Source of the DNA: Halichondria panicea
Lineage: Eukaryota; Porifera; Demospongiae; Suberitida; Halichondriidae
DNA: 64,000 nucleotides
Direction: 5' to 3'
Assembly: GCF_963675165.1 (NCBI RefSeq)
Contig: NC_087385.1
Coordinates: 5,987,912-6,051,911, forward strand
Shown piece after piece: positions 45,701-59,251 of the stretch. Position 1 is the first letter of the stretch. Each line of letters begins with the position of its first letter. The translations under genes and the position numbers were made by a program. The notes under the pieces were generated by a model, which was not told where the DNA came from, did no database searches, and saw only the letters and a list, made by a program, of their open reading frames with translations.

Positions 45701-47904
45701 CTTCATGAGACTGCTGTTGTTTACTAGTAGGAATGTCCTACCACCTGTCAACACAAACAAAGGTCACCAGAGTTCATAGTAGCCATACACTCCAGATCTA
45801 CCTGACATCCACCCGTACAACACTGTCGGCTCTATATTGCGGCGTGAGTGAGCCCCCTCTACACACACACACACACACACACACACCTCTGTCAGCAGCT
45901 GCATGCCTCAGCAGACACTCCTGCAACCTGATGACTGGACTTAGCTCCTCCTTAGAGCCCGAGACATTGTCTACAGTGTGACAACAGTACAGGTACTTGT
46001 CTTTGTCCTCATTCTTCTCCAGTAGTACCAAGATGTCGTTGAACAGCAGGGCATGCAACTCTGTGCAGAGAGAATGGAGTGAACAGAATAGAGCTTACTT
46101 TAGCGGGTTATAAATTTCACCCGCTTGGAGAAAGTAAATTTCCTACTTGCACATTGTCGATCACGCGCTTCATATTTACAATCACTCGCTTAATATTTTG
46201 AACCCACATTTTCATCCACTTGTGTGCAAAATCCTAAAAGAAACCCCTGGCTTACAATAATGCAGAATGGTGGTGCAGTATTGCTATAGACAGAATGGCT
46301 ATTGCTATCTCACCTAGGACTTTCTTGTGTTGTAATCTCCATTTGAGGGATCCTTCACGAACCAGTCGTCTGTTCTTGGCACACAGATCCAGGGTCTGCA
46401 TGGATGTGAAGAATAATCTACATACAAAGTATCCTATATATTCTCACGCTACACAAATACGGTAGTCTCTAAGAGAACCGTTGGTTTTGTGTGTGTCCTA
46501 GCCCAGACCACACTAACTCTAGCATTTGGTCTGGTAATGCCTTATACATGTATATACAACTGCACCCCCCCCCCCCCGGTCTGGCTAACACCAGCAGCTG
46601 ACCTTGTATAGCTTGGCTATGGGGTGTTGAGTCTTGTCCATCCCCACATACTCTATCTTGGACTGGAGCTCTATCAACTTCTGCTGCTGATGAGAGATGT
46701 TCACTTGCCTGTTTACATGGGACAGACTTTTCTGTGGCAGAAATATAAGCAACAAATTTGACTGGCTATAATAATTTTGCTATACATGTAGATGTAGATA
46801 TACCCACATATGTAATGTACGTACACTGTAGGCAGTGAGGTCAAGGGTTTGATGTACATGCGCACTGTACTGTGTATATCACCATAAATGAAAGCTCAAG
46901 GGGTCTGAGGGGCATGGGTAAAGAGGGGGAGATCAGAGGAGGTACATGTAGCTAAAAGTTTTTGTTGTAAAATTATACTACTGAAGCATGATTGAAACTA
47001 AAGGCCTCCAGCAATATATGGACTACCGTAACTCAGTTAGAACTGTTACTGAAACACTAGATAGCAATAATGAGGTCAGATCTACTCATGTTTCAGGTTT
47101 CATAGCAACTACTTAGCATGGTAACAACAGGTACAACATGGCCGGGGACCATCTACGTGTAGAGCAGCGTGTATTAATAGATCCCGAGACAACCTACTCA
47201 CCTTGACGCAGGCAAGTGCAGTCTCTGTCTTCTCACACTCTAGCTTCTCAGACTCTGTGCACAAGAGAAATGAGGGAAATGACACATGCAATAGCACCAC
47301 CCAGAATAAACATTTGTGCGAACAGGTTATGCTACGCATTCACTGTAAGTCAAGCAAATCCATAAATTAAAATCCAAGAAAACATGACTAGAAGCCTATA
47401 GAAACTCTTCATTGATCCCTGAGAAGCTGTAGCAGTCTACACACACACACACACACACACACTATCGTATACCTCGCTTGCACATGTACACCGAGGTATA
47501 ATAATTAGTAGTTAAGACGGGCTAACTAACAATGCTCACCATCAAGATGGTCGACATCTTTCTTGTAAGCACGCACAATGTTGTCAATGAGTAGCTTGTA
47601 TCTGGTCAGCCTGTTCCAAGCAATAGGCATTAGGTCACTGAGAGTGAGGCGGTTAGAGAGAGGGTGGGACTCTTGGTTCTGTGGGGGGGGGAGGTAGCAT
47701 TAATCAACAGGCTACAGTTGATTGGGTATCTTCTTCAAAGATAGACTCATTATTAACAGTTGGTTGGCACATAGTTTACCTTGATGAAGAGGCGGAGTCT
47801 CTCATTCTTTCTCTTCCAATCCTTGAGCAACTTCTCGGCTTTAGGTTGGTTGGAGGCAAACACGGAGCAAGCGTGACACAGACGATCACCAGCGTTGGCC
47901 TCAA

Positions 47905-47946
<42 letters not shown>

Positions 47947-48657
47947 GGTGGGAGGTACACAATCGCCACAACAGAGGAAGGGCTGAGTATTAATTACAAT
48001 CAATATCTTAACAAAATGTACAGCCTGAAATAAGACGACTGACCCTTTGCAGAAGTAGGTCTGCGATGCTTGTGACGATACCGTCCTTGAGAGGAGCTAC
48101 CCTCTCCTTGAGCTGGGAGCAGAACCCACTGTGGAAGTGGATGAGCTCCTCTAGACTGGGGAACAGCTGCTCTATGTCCCGAGCAGGTAGGATGCCTTGC
48201 TTCTGAAGAGGAATCTTGTACATCTGCATGGGGGAGAAGGAAATAGGGATAATACTAATGTAGCGGTGTATATTATAGCTGTTAAAACTTCTCATAGATG
48301 TACTACATATTGGAAATGACATAGTTAGCACATCTAATATACAGTAGAGTAGAGTAGACTACTATACACACATATTCCTGGCACTCCTCCGTGTAAGACT
48401 ACTGGATATTGTGGTGAGGAGTATACTAATGGATGGCTGGTTATAAGCTACTGTGTACACGTGTATAGCTATTTCACTGATCACACGTACACATCTCATG
48501 ATCTTGAGCTTGTACAGGTGAGTTCTCTCAGTGTAGACCAGCTCACGTATGTACTCTTGTCGTTGTATCTCAGGGCGTCTCATGCTCTCCAGTAGCTCCA
48601 GTGGAGCCACCTCCGCCCATGCAGGGGGGGTCTCTCTGATGTGGTCATCAAGGAGCT

Positions 48658-48731
<74 letters not shown>

Positions 48732-51700
48732 CGTGTGTGTGTGTGTGTGTGTGTGCGTGTGTGTGTGCCTGTCATATTAAGATAACGCATGTCAGTTACA
48801 AATTTTAAAATACATCAAAAACATACATGTACACTGTACATGTATATGTAGTACGAGAAACCTTACAGGAAGTTAATATTGCTCAACCCCATGGGAATCC
48901 GACAAGTAAGGAAGTTAAGAGTTAGTGTATAATTTGACGTATGTGAACTCTGACCTTCATGATATCCTCATCCACCATGGCTAGTTTGGAGTTGGAGGAT
49001 GAGGGGGTCTCAACAATAGCTTCCAGTGAACCCTGCTTCCCTCTGCATGGTGTGTGTGTACATATAATAGTCGAATGTACAGAACACTCATAATAACAAA
49101 TGCCTCAGGCAATACACAGGCAACACTAGACTCACAGTTGAGAGTCCTCAGAGCTCCAACTTATCCCTTCATTGCTGAAATTTCTCTCTAATGTCTCAGG
49201 TTTTGATGGAAGCTTCTCCTATGAAACAATTGAGCCATTGAATGAACATAACTTAAAGTCAGCCCTAGCACAACTTGTGTGGTAACTTACAGAGTTGGTC
49301 CTCTTGATTTTCTCTCTGTTACAAGAAAAACAAAAATGTGATAGTGACGTCAGACACACTTTTTTAAACGTGGCTACATGTAACTGTACACACCACTGGA
49401 CTTACTTTGCATTGTTTGGTGAGGTCATGACAGACACCTCACTGTCTGAGAGCAGAAGGCTGTTGGTGTGGGGGTCAGAGATGGATCGGTCCCTCCTGAC
49501 AACAGGAGGAACAGATGTCGAATTCTCCAGTGAGCTCTCAAAGCTGTGCAAGTGTGGGTATGGAGAAAGTGAAAGGTGTACGCACACATGGGAGGAAAAA
49601 GAGCTCATATGACTAGCTAGGATTTGAGCACGGGTTATTACGGCCATAAAGTAATGTTTTACTGAAATAAAGTAAAGAATAGAATATAGACAGAAGCGTT
49701 TGACTGGATTACAGGTTTACGTATCGTTGTGATACTCCCAAACGCATGCTAGCTCACCTCGGAGATGGTGCAGTCTCTGTAGGAGGACTCTGCAGTGTGA
49801 GAGACACAGCACTCATGGACATGATGTCAATACAGACAGAACAGTGTAACTTGAACAGGTACATGTATATAGCTATTCAACAGTTTAGACAATACATACT
49901 GCACGTGTCATACAATAATAATCACTGTCGTTCACACCCACACCACACCACACACACCTGCTTGTCGTCCGGGTCATCAAGGCGTGAGTTGTGGTAGTGA
50001 TCGGTAGAGCCCACCCCCTCCAGTTTACCCAAGTTTGTTTCCTCAGTTGTTGAGTACATATTCGGAACTGTGTTGTGAGAACTATTATTATCATAATACA
50101 TACATACGTACTGTGCGCATGTCTACTGCCTTGGTAACTGTATAAGTGTGAGCTAAAGCTAAGACTTGCTGCAAATGCCATCAATACAGCGTACACCACA
50201 GAACCTACGAATATATTATATCTATACATGTACATACACGTATCTAACAAAGAGAACACGAAATCACTCAAAACTAAGCAAAGTCAAAGCCACGATTTAC
50301 GTAGCTAGGTTACTCTCTCTCTATTCTGTAATGTATAATTATTATGTAGCTACATTACACATACTGTAACTACAGTAGAGCCAGCCACTCACGACTTTGC
50401 TTCCTGTTCAAGAGTGTTGAGCTTCTCCTCGGTCGACTGGCCCACGTCTTCTGTTGCCCCGCACACTCTGCAGCTAGCTCAGTGATGCAGCAGTAGCGAT
50501 GGAGGTTGATGGCACACTGTGAGCACTGGAAACCGTGATAGACCACACCCCAGAGGAACTTCCCACACTGGTCACATGTCGTTGGGCTCTTGAAGGACGT
50601 CAGCTGGAACGAATGGCCACGACTTGCCTGAGGAAAGGGGGGGGGGGGGTACAAAACTTAACTTTAGCTTTATAGTACGTTATTATGCCTACACGTACAC
50701 GTACACGTATAAAATAATATTTCACCTTAATCAGATGCTATACATGTATTGTTGTGTACACTATATGAATTACAATGTACTGTACATGATATTTTCTATT
50801 AAATTGTCATAATTCATCTCTGTATTTGATATTAATTTGATGTTGTGTTGTTATGTACACAAACTGCTAACTTATAAAGCTTTCAAAACTATCAAAACTG
50901 GACCTTTTCTAAACTCAAGTTACACTGTAAGGCCGTTTAAGATACTGATAGGCTTCATGCTATTAGAAGCTCATAGGCTTCATGCTATTAGAAGCTCAAC
51001 CTTATGTAACACAAGACAAGGTAACAGCAGCTCACCATTGTTTTCTTCTTCTTGGTAGGCTTCTTGAGTAGTATGTCTGGCTTGGTGAAGGACTGCACAC
51101 GCTCTAGTATGGTGGGGGTTTTCCCCACCCCCTTGTTAGCAGCCAGCAGGTCCATCACGAATGTGGCCATGCATGCGGCTATAGCGTGGCTGTAGGGGAG
51201 AGGTAACTCAACACATGTGGTGAGGCGGTCGTTCTAATGATACCATGCAGTGTGGGAAAGTAACATTATACAGTAAGGATATCATAATGGGATATATACA
51301 CATGTAGAAATACTGTAAATTAAGTTCTCAGTGTAATTACGGATAATTGATTACTTTTTCACACACTCCAACACACCACTGGAACTTTTGTCATCTCTGT
51401 ATGTATGTATGTATGTATGTATGTATGCGTATGTGTACACAGAAGGAAACAGATAGTGGTGGGTGGGTGAGTGTGTCTACTGCACTGTAGTGTAGGTAGG
51501 GGTGAACTGACAACACTCTATTCAGTGGGACACATGAGAAAGAAGTGTGGTATCCATGCATACATGCACCAGGACTTACAGCAGCTGCTTAAGATCAGGC
51601 ACCAGGGTTAACAACACCACCTCAATGTGCTTGGCTTTAGTCATATCCTCTGCAGAAAAAAAGTCAAAATAAACGAGATATACATGCCGTACCATCTGGC

Positions 51701-53377
51701 CAACCGTACCAAATTGACCAACCATCAGAAAATTGTAACACTGACAAATGTACATGTATATTTACTCATATAGAGCTCTTTCATGTGATCAAGTGGTACC
51801 ATATTGTACATGCGGACGTACTAGACAGGAGATGATCGTTGAACATTCCGGCCAATCCGATGACTCGTTTGTGTCTGTAGTTACCGAGGTCGTTGACGAT
51901 GGTCTCCGTTAAACTCTCTCTCACCTCCACAAAGACACTACGCAGCTTGTTCTCAGTGTTGCTGTTCTCCAGGGTGCTCACTGTGAGGGGGGGTGTGTGT
52001 GTGTGTGAGGGGAGGGGGTGTGTGTGTGAGGGGGTGGTGTGTGAGAGGGGAGGGGATGTGTGTGAGGGGGTGTGTGTGAGGGGAGGGTGTGTGTGAGGGG
52101 AGGGTGTGTGTGAGGGGGTGGTGTGTGTGAGGGGAGGGAGTGTGCGTGAGGGGGTGGTGTGTGTGAGAGGGTGTGGTTTAAAATATGGCTAGCATAATTT
52201 ATCATGACGTACGCATCCTCTCCTTGGCTCCCTGCTCCACGTCCAGAGGGAGAGGGGACTGATCGAGGAAGAAGGTCCAGAAGATGTCCATCCCTCTCGT
52301 CCTCAGCAGCTCATTGTTCCCGGTCAGGTTATTCTGATAGCTGCTCGTCACCAGGAAGAACAGCTGCAGGGGTAGATGCCGGGGCAATTTGATTGTATGT
52401 GCTTAATTTCTCTAGAAGGGGACCTAGCGTTAAATAGAGAACCTTTAAACGGCCATAACTTTAGTACTGTTGGTCCAATAACGTTATTTTATGATTTTCT
52501 AGAGAGGCCTTTCAGATGATGCACCTGTTTTTGACAAAATACCATGGTCTTTTTCCGAAAATAAGCTCTCGTTCTAATTTTGGATTTGAGCACACCATCT
52601 GAACGGGCTCATTCTAAGCTTTCATAATATAATAAAATCGTTGAGTTTGGATCATCAGAACTCGAACTCAAGTTACAGAGTCAACTCTAGTGATTTAAAA
52701 TCAAAAGTCACTCACTAAGTGTTTAGGGTCCTTGGTGAGGTAGAGATAGTGCAGGAACACGGCAAGGTGAGCTGGAGGTGTGGCCATGCATCATTGTGTG
52801 GGTATGTGCGTGTGTGTGTGTGTGTGTGTGTATGTGTGCGTGTGCGTGGGCTTACCTGGGTGACCTTTAAGCTCTTGCAACGAGGAGAAGGGACCAGCAT
52901 CAGAGGCCTGAATGAAGGAAACATAGTTAACTAGAGTCAAACTGGCTTGAAAGTGTACATGCATGTGCAACCTGATCAAACATATTTTCTTTTCCCTCTC
53001 CTCCATTCACTATCAGCTCTATTAGAGTTTTCCCATGGCTATGTTCTTTGAACTATCTTTTGATAGAATTATAGGCTAACTTGTGCCAGATCCAATTTGG
53101 GTCTATTTGACAGTATACAGTATAATATTTAATTTAATTTGTCCTGGACATAGAATTTAATGCGATTATAAGAGTGGGGGTGGCTAATGGGAAGCAACTC
53201 TCAAACATTGAACAGCTTGCCTAATTAACGGCTCATGCAGCACACAACCTCAGACATAGCCCATTAGAACAGTCATAACATTTGCCAATGGAATTGAATG
53301 GGTGCAAACGTAAGAATGTACCTTAATCCATGAACCTTGTACATGTATGCACACACACACCCACACCTCACACACAT

Positions 53378-53410
<33 letters not shown>

Positions 53411-56400
53411 AGCGTACCACTTCATCAGAAAGGTCATCATCAGAATCCTCTCCAGGCTGTGGAAAACAAGCAAAAGAAGCATAATCATGTCTGCTATATT
53501 TAGCACAGCACAGCTACATGTAGTATATATAATTATGTACAGTACACTATAACTATGTGTACGTGTGTGCGCTCATTACAACCATCACGGACATTTGGCT
53601 AGCAAAGTGGGGCCCTAATTACCAGAAGAAAAAACATGACAACAACATGCAACAGCTAGTGTATGCATGCGCCATGGCAACCTGTAATTATACGAATTAA
53701 TTGCCTCTAAAAACCACACTTCCCAGTTTTAGTCATGTCATCCATCATAATTAATTTACCAAAATATAATAATTATGGCTCCATATTCAGAGTGGCCCTG
53801 GGGTTGCTTTCTTAGACTTAGAACTTTTAGTACCACACACAATTCTACACAGTGCATAGCAGGGATTGCTCAATAAGAAAAGAAGCAATCACCACAGATG
53901 GTTTAATTGACATTACAGTTCCTCAAAAGGTAAAGCATAACCACAACACATCAACACAACATTGCCCCTATCAACATTTCTGGCATGCATACTCTAGCTG
54001 ACATGTACACGTGTGCATGGTTGAACAAAGTACGCAATAGAGAACTGAACTGAAAGAATTTATTGATGCAACGTACTGCTTTGATTGAGGACCTCCAGAG
54101 CGGCTTGCCAGGCGAGAGTTGTGATCCATTAGATATGGAGAATGTCTGCAAGCCATAAGAGATCAATAGGTCAGTACAGGGTATCATGTTACAGATAGAT
54201 ATGACAGAAGTTGATTCATTCTCATGCAGCACTTAATTTGACAACCGGTTCCACTAGAAGTCACCATACATGTATACATGTAGCGTAACTAGGTGTACGA
54301 CAAGACAACTCACATGTGATCTAGAAGGCTTTGGACTTGGGTTATCCTAAGGAGAAAGAACACATAGTTTTAATTCTCAAACCAAGTTTCTATAATTACT
54401 CTATAGTCAGTGTTAGATATCTTCACGACTCACGACCATTGTCAGAGCAGGCAATAATAATAATTATATTAATAAGCCTCTACTATATACACATATTCAA
54501 AGAATGGGTGATATCTAGCTTACTTAAAGACGGACGTACATGTACACACAAACTAGGGCTTACCACAGTGGTGAACTTCTTGGGGGGTGACATTGGTCCA
54601 TCATGCACGTCCGTGTCATCACGACTGTAGCTCATGCTCTGTAGCTTCTTTGACAGCTGCTCCAGTTGAGGGGGACTACGACTCTTACCTAGAAATAGCA
54701 TCACTGTGACTACATGAGAATGCACACAGTTCACTTTCACAATACGGAAATATAGAGACGTGAGCGTATTGAGTAATTACACGGTTGATTGCTTCACAGA
54801 TCTTGAGATCATGCACACACAAGATGCAGATGCACCTTCTTACTTCAAGGCACGCTGATTAACTAAACAAAACAAAAATTCCCCCGGTATTACAATAGTT
54901 GACATATAATTAAGAATTATAGGAACTAATCACAGCTACAAACTGCTACCCTAATATAGCGTACATAGCATTCACAGGGCCCCACATAACCATAGCAGTT
55001 ATAATAATGACTCATCAACATGAAAGCTACTGTAGGAAACATACGTGTAACAATCATGCTCAGAGTGTAACACACACATACTATTACACACATGTACCGG
55101 TAAGCATCTTGATATTGGAGGAGGTGGTCTGCAGGTGGATGTCTATGGCCGGGGTCTTGGCTGCTAACTCTTCCTCTAGAATCTTGATGATGTTCTCACA
55201 GTCTCGTAGTTCCTTCTCCACCTTCTCTGCCTGCTCCTTGCTGAACTCTACGGAGAGGTCATCGTACACTTTGCGCTGCTTCTGTAGCATCGACTTGAGG
55301 CTCTGCTGAGTCAACTCCTGGAGGTGCCGAGGTGTGGATATCTGTGTGTGTGTGTGTGTGTGTGTGGGTACAATATGGGAAGTGGAACTCAAAGACAGTG
55401 ACAATTAACCTTAGGTTTTATTCACACGTGCACAGATGCAAGACACACCCTTGTCCAACAACCGTATAGTACAACCACACCCGAATACTGTACACCTGAA
55501 CACTGACTTACTGTCAGGAACTACAGGTACCTTGGCTATATTTCCAGCTCATTCTCCCACTAAAGAAATAACTAACTTATCAAGTCTCTTATTGAATGAT
55601 GGCTAAAACTAAAAGTTCATGTTTGTGAAATCAAAGCAGCTCACCTCGATTCCTTGTGAGTTGTCAGCTTTGCCTGATCGCAGTGTCTTAGTACCACCGT
55701 TCATGGTCCCGATGATGGTGAGAGTGACGTGGGTGGAGTCTCGGATCATGTCCACCACCTCTCCATGCTTGTGGCCCACTACCTCAGTACCGTTCACCTG
55801 CACGGAGGGTACATGTATATGTACATGTATATCACTAATTAATACTCTTATATACAGTTACAGTAAACGCTTAACAACTGATGTACTCAATGCTATCCAG
55901 TATATCTACAGGTACTTATAATGATGAGAGCATGTCATGAATAGGGTATACAGTAATAGCTAGAGTGCAATGAAGCGTTGAGTGCATATGATGACTAACT
56001 ATGCAGCTTAGAAACAAACTATAAAGAATCTATCAAACTTTTTGACCCCCTGTGCAAGGTATTATAGTACTGACCTTCATGATTCTGTCTCCCTCAAGGA
56101 TCCCTGCCTTGTGTGCTGAGGTACCAGTGAACACTTTGTCCACAAACACGGGCATCTCCCGGGAAAGAGTGAATCCAAATCCCTTGCTATCTTTTTTCAC
56201 AATCACAGTCCGCTCTTGCCACACCCTCCCTACAGTGTGTGTGAGGGGGGGGGCATGTGTGTCAGTATATGGGCAGAGCCTAAAGGATTGATTGCCATAA
56301 ATTTTTCTTAATGTATAGACTCGTTTTATACAGGAATTCCACTCTCTTAATACCTTGTAATATCAGGTAGGTATGTGTGGGGTGTGTAGACATGAACAGG

Positions 56401-56528
56401 TGACGTACAAACCACAGTGTGTACGTGTACAATGAGTGGGAGTGAGTGTGAGGTAAGACTTGTTCATGTACGTATGCACGCATAATGGCCTAATAACTAC
56501 CTTTTTTGTCCACAAGTTGAGAGTTCAT
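42791..56528 (-). CDS. ARHGEF11/12-like: PDZ-RGS-C1-DH-PH Rho guanine nucleotide exchange factor (PDZ-RhoGEF/LARG type)
   Basis: 37 coding exons (minus): 56528-56501, 56229-56075, 55797-55645, 55341-55098, 54688-54564, 54346-54314, 54145-54077, 53456-53418, 52907-52856, 52771-52716, 52363-52213, 51980-51822, 51649-51580, 51189-51036, 50627-50393, 50067-49958, 49789-49758, 49543-49406, 49315-49291, 49218-49136, 49042-48955, 48658-48491, 48223-48044, 47905-47780, 47678-47540, 47254-47202, 46731-46603, 46395-46314, 46060-45887, 45744-45651, 45441-45305, 45017-44856, 44676-44505, 44246-44107, 43873-43761, 43574-43323, 43117-42791. Total 1548 residues, about human ARHGEF12 length. PDZ (13-85, GFGFTLSR); coiled coil (113-193); RGS-like domain (about 283-470, HPAHLAVFLHYLYLTKDPKH); C1 finger (about 500-548, CDQCGKFLWGVVYHGFQCSQC); DH (745-955, LSDLMPIAWNRLTRYKLLID); PH (about 1000-1120, ELHALLFNDILVLLEK); Ser/Pro-rich tail. 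Role: links G12/13-coupled receptors to RhoA. C1 is retained as in fly RhoGEF2 and worm RHGF-1 but lost in vertebrate homologues. Confidence 0.95.
47411..47462 (+). repeat. Short repeat shared with TTC3, followed by (CA)n
   Basis: ttgatccctgagaagctgta then (CA)n; see 38590-38640. Located in a RhoGEF intron. Confidence 0.55.
48659..48769 (-). repeat. Long (TG)n tract; sense (CA)n abutting a RhoGEF acceptor
   Basis: About 50 dinucleotide units with a few CG interruptions. In gene sense it is (CA)n running into the acceptor of the first DH exon (48658-48491). Confidence 0.95.
50949..50998. repeat. 25-bp perfect direct duplication
   Basis: taggcttcatgctattagaa plus gctca occurs twice in a row in a RhoGEF intron. 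Confidence 0.85.
51981..52173 (-). repeat. GT/AGGGG minisatellite abutting a RhoGEF acceptor
   Basis: Imperfect units of gtgtgtgaggggagggtgtg. In gene sense it is C/CA-rich and ends cctcacag at the acceptor of exon 51980-51822 (RGS-like domain). Confidence 0.9.
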
Positions 56529-57271
56529 TTTCTATCAGTTGGTGTCTTTGATATTCATTTATAGCAACTGTCTAGGGCTGTAAAATAGAAACAAGGAAAT
56601 GACAGTCAATGGCAATAACTATGTACATAGCCCCCCCCCCTGATACTAGTTGGAGGATGATATTTCTCTATTTGACCAATTTGCCTATTAGCAATTGGTT
56701 ACTATGCAACAACAAGGTTACACTGATGTGGCTTGAGCGTGGAAACAACCAGTGAGTGTGTGGGCAGGGTAGAGACAGTGGGGTCAGGGGGAAAACATGT
56801 ACATGAAAGCTAGACAGTACAATGGCTATTACATGTACTAGTGTGAGAGGCTGATACGATAGAGAGGTTACTACCCTAGATAGAGAGGTTACTACCCTGC
56901 CGTTAGTATAATCAGTGGTTACCACACAAAACCCCATCATAATCTAATTAGCTTCATTGTCATATTAAAAATCCGATATGCTTATATATACAATGATAAT
57001 GTATAAATAAGACATCCAGAGCCAGTAAACTACACAGTGAGTACAATACACAGTCTATTGGACTGTTCCTTATTGTGACGTATCCACAGCTTAGGAAATG
57101 TGTGCAGAGGAGTCAACGGTGCTCTGTATTCAGTACTGGCCACACATGGAGAACAAACAAACACACAAACACTGGTGTCACCATTATTTGTGAAGATCAC
57201 TTAAACAATTAGAGACTATATTTGTCAATACCTTAGGGTCAGTACAGTGCATGGTTGACAATAATCCCCCC

Positions 57272-57362
<91 letters not shown>

Positions 57363-58917
57363 GCACACGCACACACGCACACGCACACGTGACCCCGGCC
57401 TACTCCCCTGACTAGCTGAATGAGGACAATAAATAACTAGAATGCATCACAAAGCACTGATGCGAGGAAAAGTTCAATGTATGCAAACACAGCATACTTA
57501 GTGCTTCATATCAGGTGACATCATCCGTAACTACACGTACACTAATTCCTACTTATACAAGAGTGTACAGACACGAGGGTCAGTTGCAGCAAGATAAGTG
57601 GCGCATGTACACACTAAATGAGAGATATAATTATAATTATAAATTATACCACAGCCGTCAACAATCATGCCATACCTTGTAATCGGTTACCTAGGGTACA
57701 GAGTTACATACCATTCAGTCCATATATACGTCCAAGAGTATACTCTTATCTACTCTTGATACATCACAATTAAAACAATCAGGTTCTCTAACTCAAGGAG
57801 CATTCTCACGCACTGTGACAATACACCACCAAAAAAGGTTTAAGCAAATCTACTCTAAGTTTACAAACACCTTACCCTCTATTCAAGGGGGGTACCCAAA
57901 GCTTATAAACCAATAGTGTACACACTGCCATAGTTCAATGAGTGTGTTAGCTTAAAAGTGAATCAATAACAACATAGCCAGAGGCAACCAAAAACCATAA
58001 GGATTTCACACACACACACACACAATTCTAGCCTAAGGGCAAGTGAATAGACTTAGCCTTGGAACTGTATTGGAGACACTGTATGCCTCAAAGGTGACAC
58101 TTCAAAGAGAATTTGGGCTAACGATACAGACATCATGATGCTGAATAAGAAAAGCAAATTAAACACAAACCCTCCCCACCACAACACATGCAAATAACCC
58201 TTTGGGCCTCGGCTACAAATTGCCAACGCACATCACTATGCCAGAATTAAAGAGCGCTGGCTGTACTTGACCAAAGGGGATTAAACAAGCTCTATGGCTA
58301 TTAAGGTGCTCAAAGAATTAGCTGAGCTTCTGCCCTCAAGCCAGTTCTATAATGTGGCTGGTAATTACATAAACAATCGTTAGCAACCACGAGTACAATG
58401 ACATTTGGAAACATAAATCCCAAACAGCAAATTAACAGAGGAAAGTAGAACATACTCTGAACCCAATGTGGGCTTACGTATAAATCAAACACAAATGGAC
58501 GTACACCGGAAACAGACCTTCCAAGGCCTTGCCAAATTGCATGCACACACTCACAAATATGGACACAGATAAGGCTAGATTAACTGGTTACACATCAACT
58601 TTTTAATAGGGCTAATGGACGGACATTGTTCAATGCTTAGCATAATCCGAGTACAAAGATATTCAAAGTCCCATTGTTGCTCTTATGGTACAGCTACTCT
58701 TTAATTTACTACAGTCGGTGTGTGTGTGTAGTGTATGTACGTATTATAAACAATGTTGACAGAAAACCTTTTAATAAATACTAAAGATAAGTAGAGCAAA
58801 TAGCTAGGGTTTCAAGGTTGTCATCTAGGACGACTGTGCATGTGTACGTGTCTCTATTAACAAGATTTATACCGTGAGTGGATAGCTAGCTAGCTGTACA
58901 TTATGAATGAAGACTTA
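56529..58917 (-). other. RhoGEF 5' UTR end and first intron
   Basis: A short 5' UTR part (56577-56529, behind acceptor ttttacag) adjoins the start codon. Upstream is a ~2.3-kb intron to a donor at 58918 (ttagag|gtaagt). It contains no recognisable gene; ORFs of 60-90 codons in it are weak. A (CA)n tract lies at 57273-57389 and an 18-bp duplicate (agagaggttactaccct) at 56861-56897. Confidence 0.55.
57273..57389 (+). repeat. (CA)n microsatellite, about 58 units
   Basis: Longest dinucleotide run in the window, ending in (CACG)-type interruptions; within the RhoGEF first intron, not adjacent to a splice site. Confidence 0.95.
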
Positions 58918-58918
58918 C

Positions 58919-59251
58919 CTCTAAAATCAACAGACACAGGGCAATCGTTCGCTGGTGGCTTGAACCTTCCTTTATAGCTTTGAGAATTCACTCCGTTCAC
59001 TCACTTAGATCCCTCGGCTACTATCAGACAGGCTAAGCGTACGCTGAATATCTGACGCAGTTCTTGGTACCTCCCACGACGAATTTAACAGTGTTCCTAT
59101 GGCTTCTCTCCTTTGATTGAAATTTAATTGGTAGAAAGTATGAATATCATAAGATGCCGAGACGACCCTTTGTCACGTGTTTTCTGGTAAAAACAAAGTA
59201 ACTAGTGCTCGGGCTTCTTTCAGTTGTAGTGCTAGTGCTCAAGCGAAGGAT
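58919..59251. promoter_or_regulatory. Non-coding RhoGEF exon and divergent promoter with SLC37
   Basis: The RhoGEF first exon ends at 58919 and runs rightward for an unknown length. GTCACGTG with E-box core at 59174-59179 lies 73 bp before the SLC37 start; a CLEAR-type (TFEB/MITF) site is one possible reading (inference). Confidence 0.5.

Noticed and set aside
56578..58917. Hidden gene in the long RhoGEF first intron
   Set aside because: Only short ORFs without family resemblance or consistent splice sites; repeats explain the rest.
59177..59251. Upstream start extending the SLC37 N-terminus
   Set aside because: The upstream codon is GTG, not ATG; the first in-frame ATG is at 59252.
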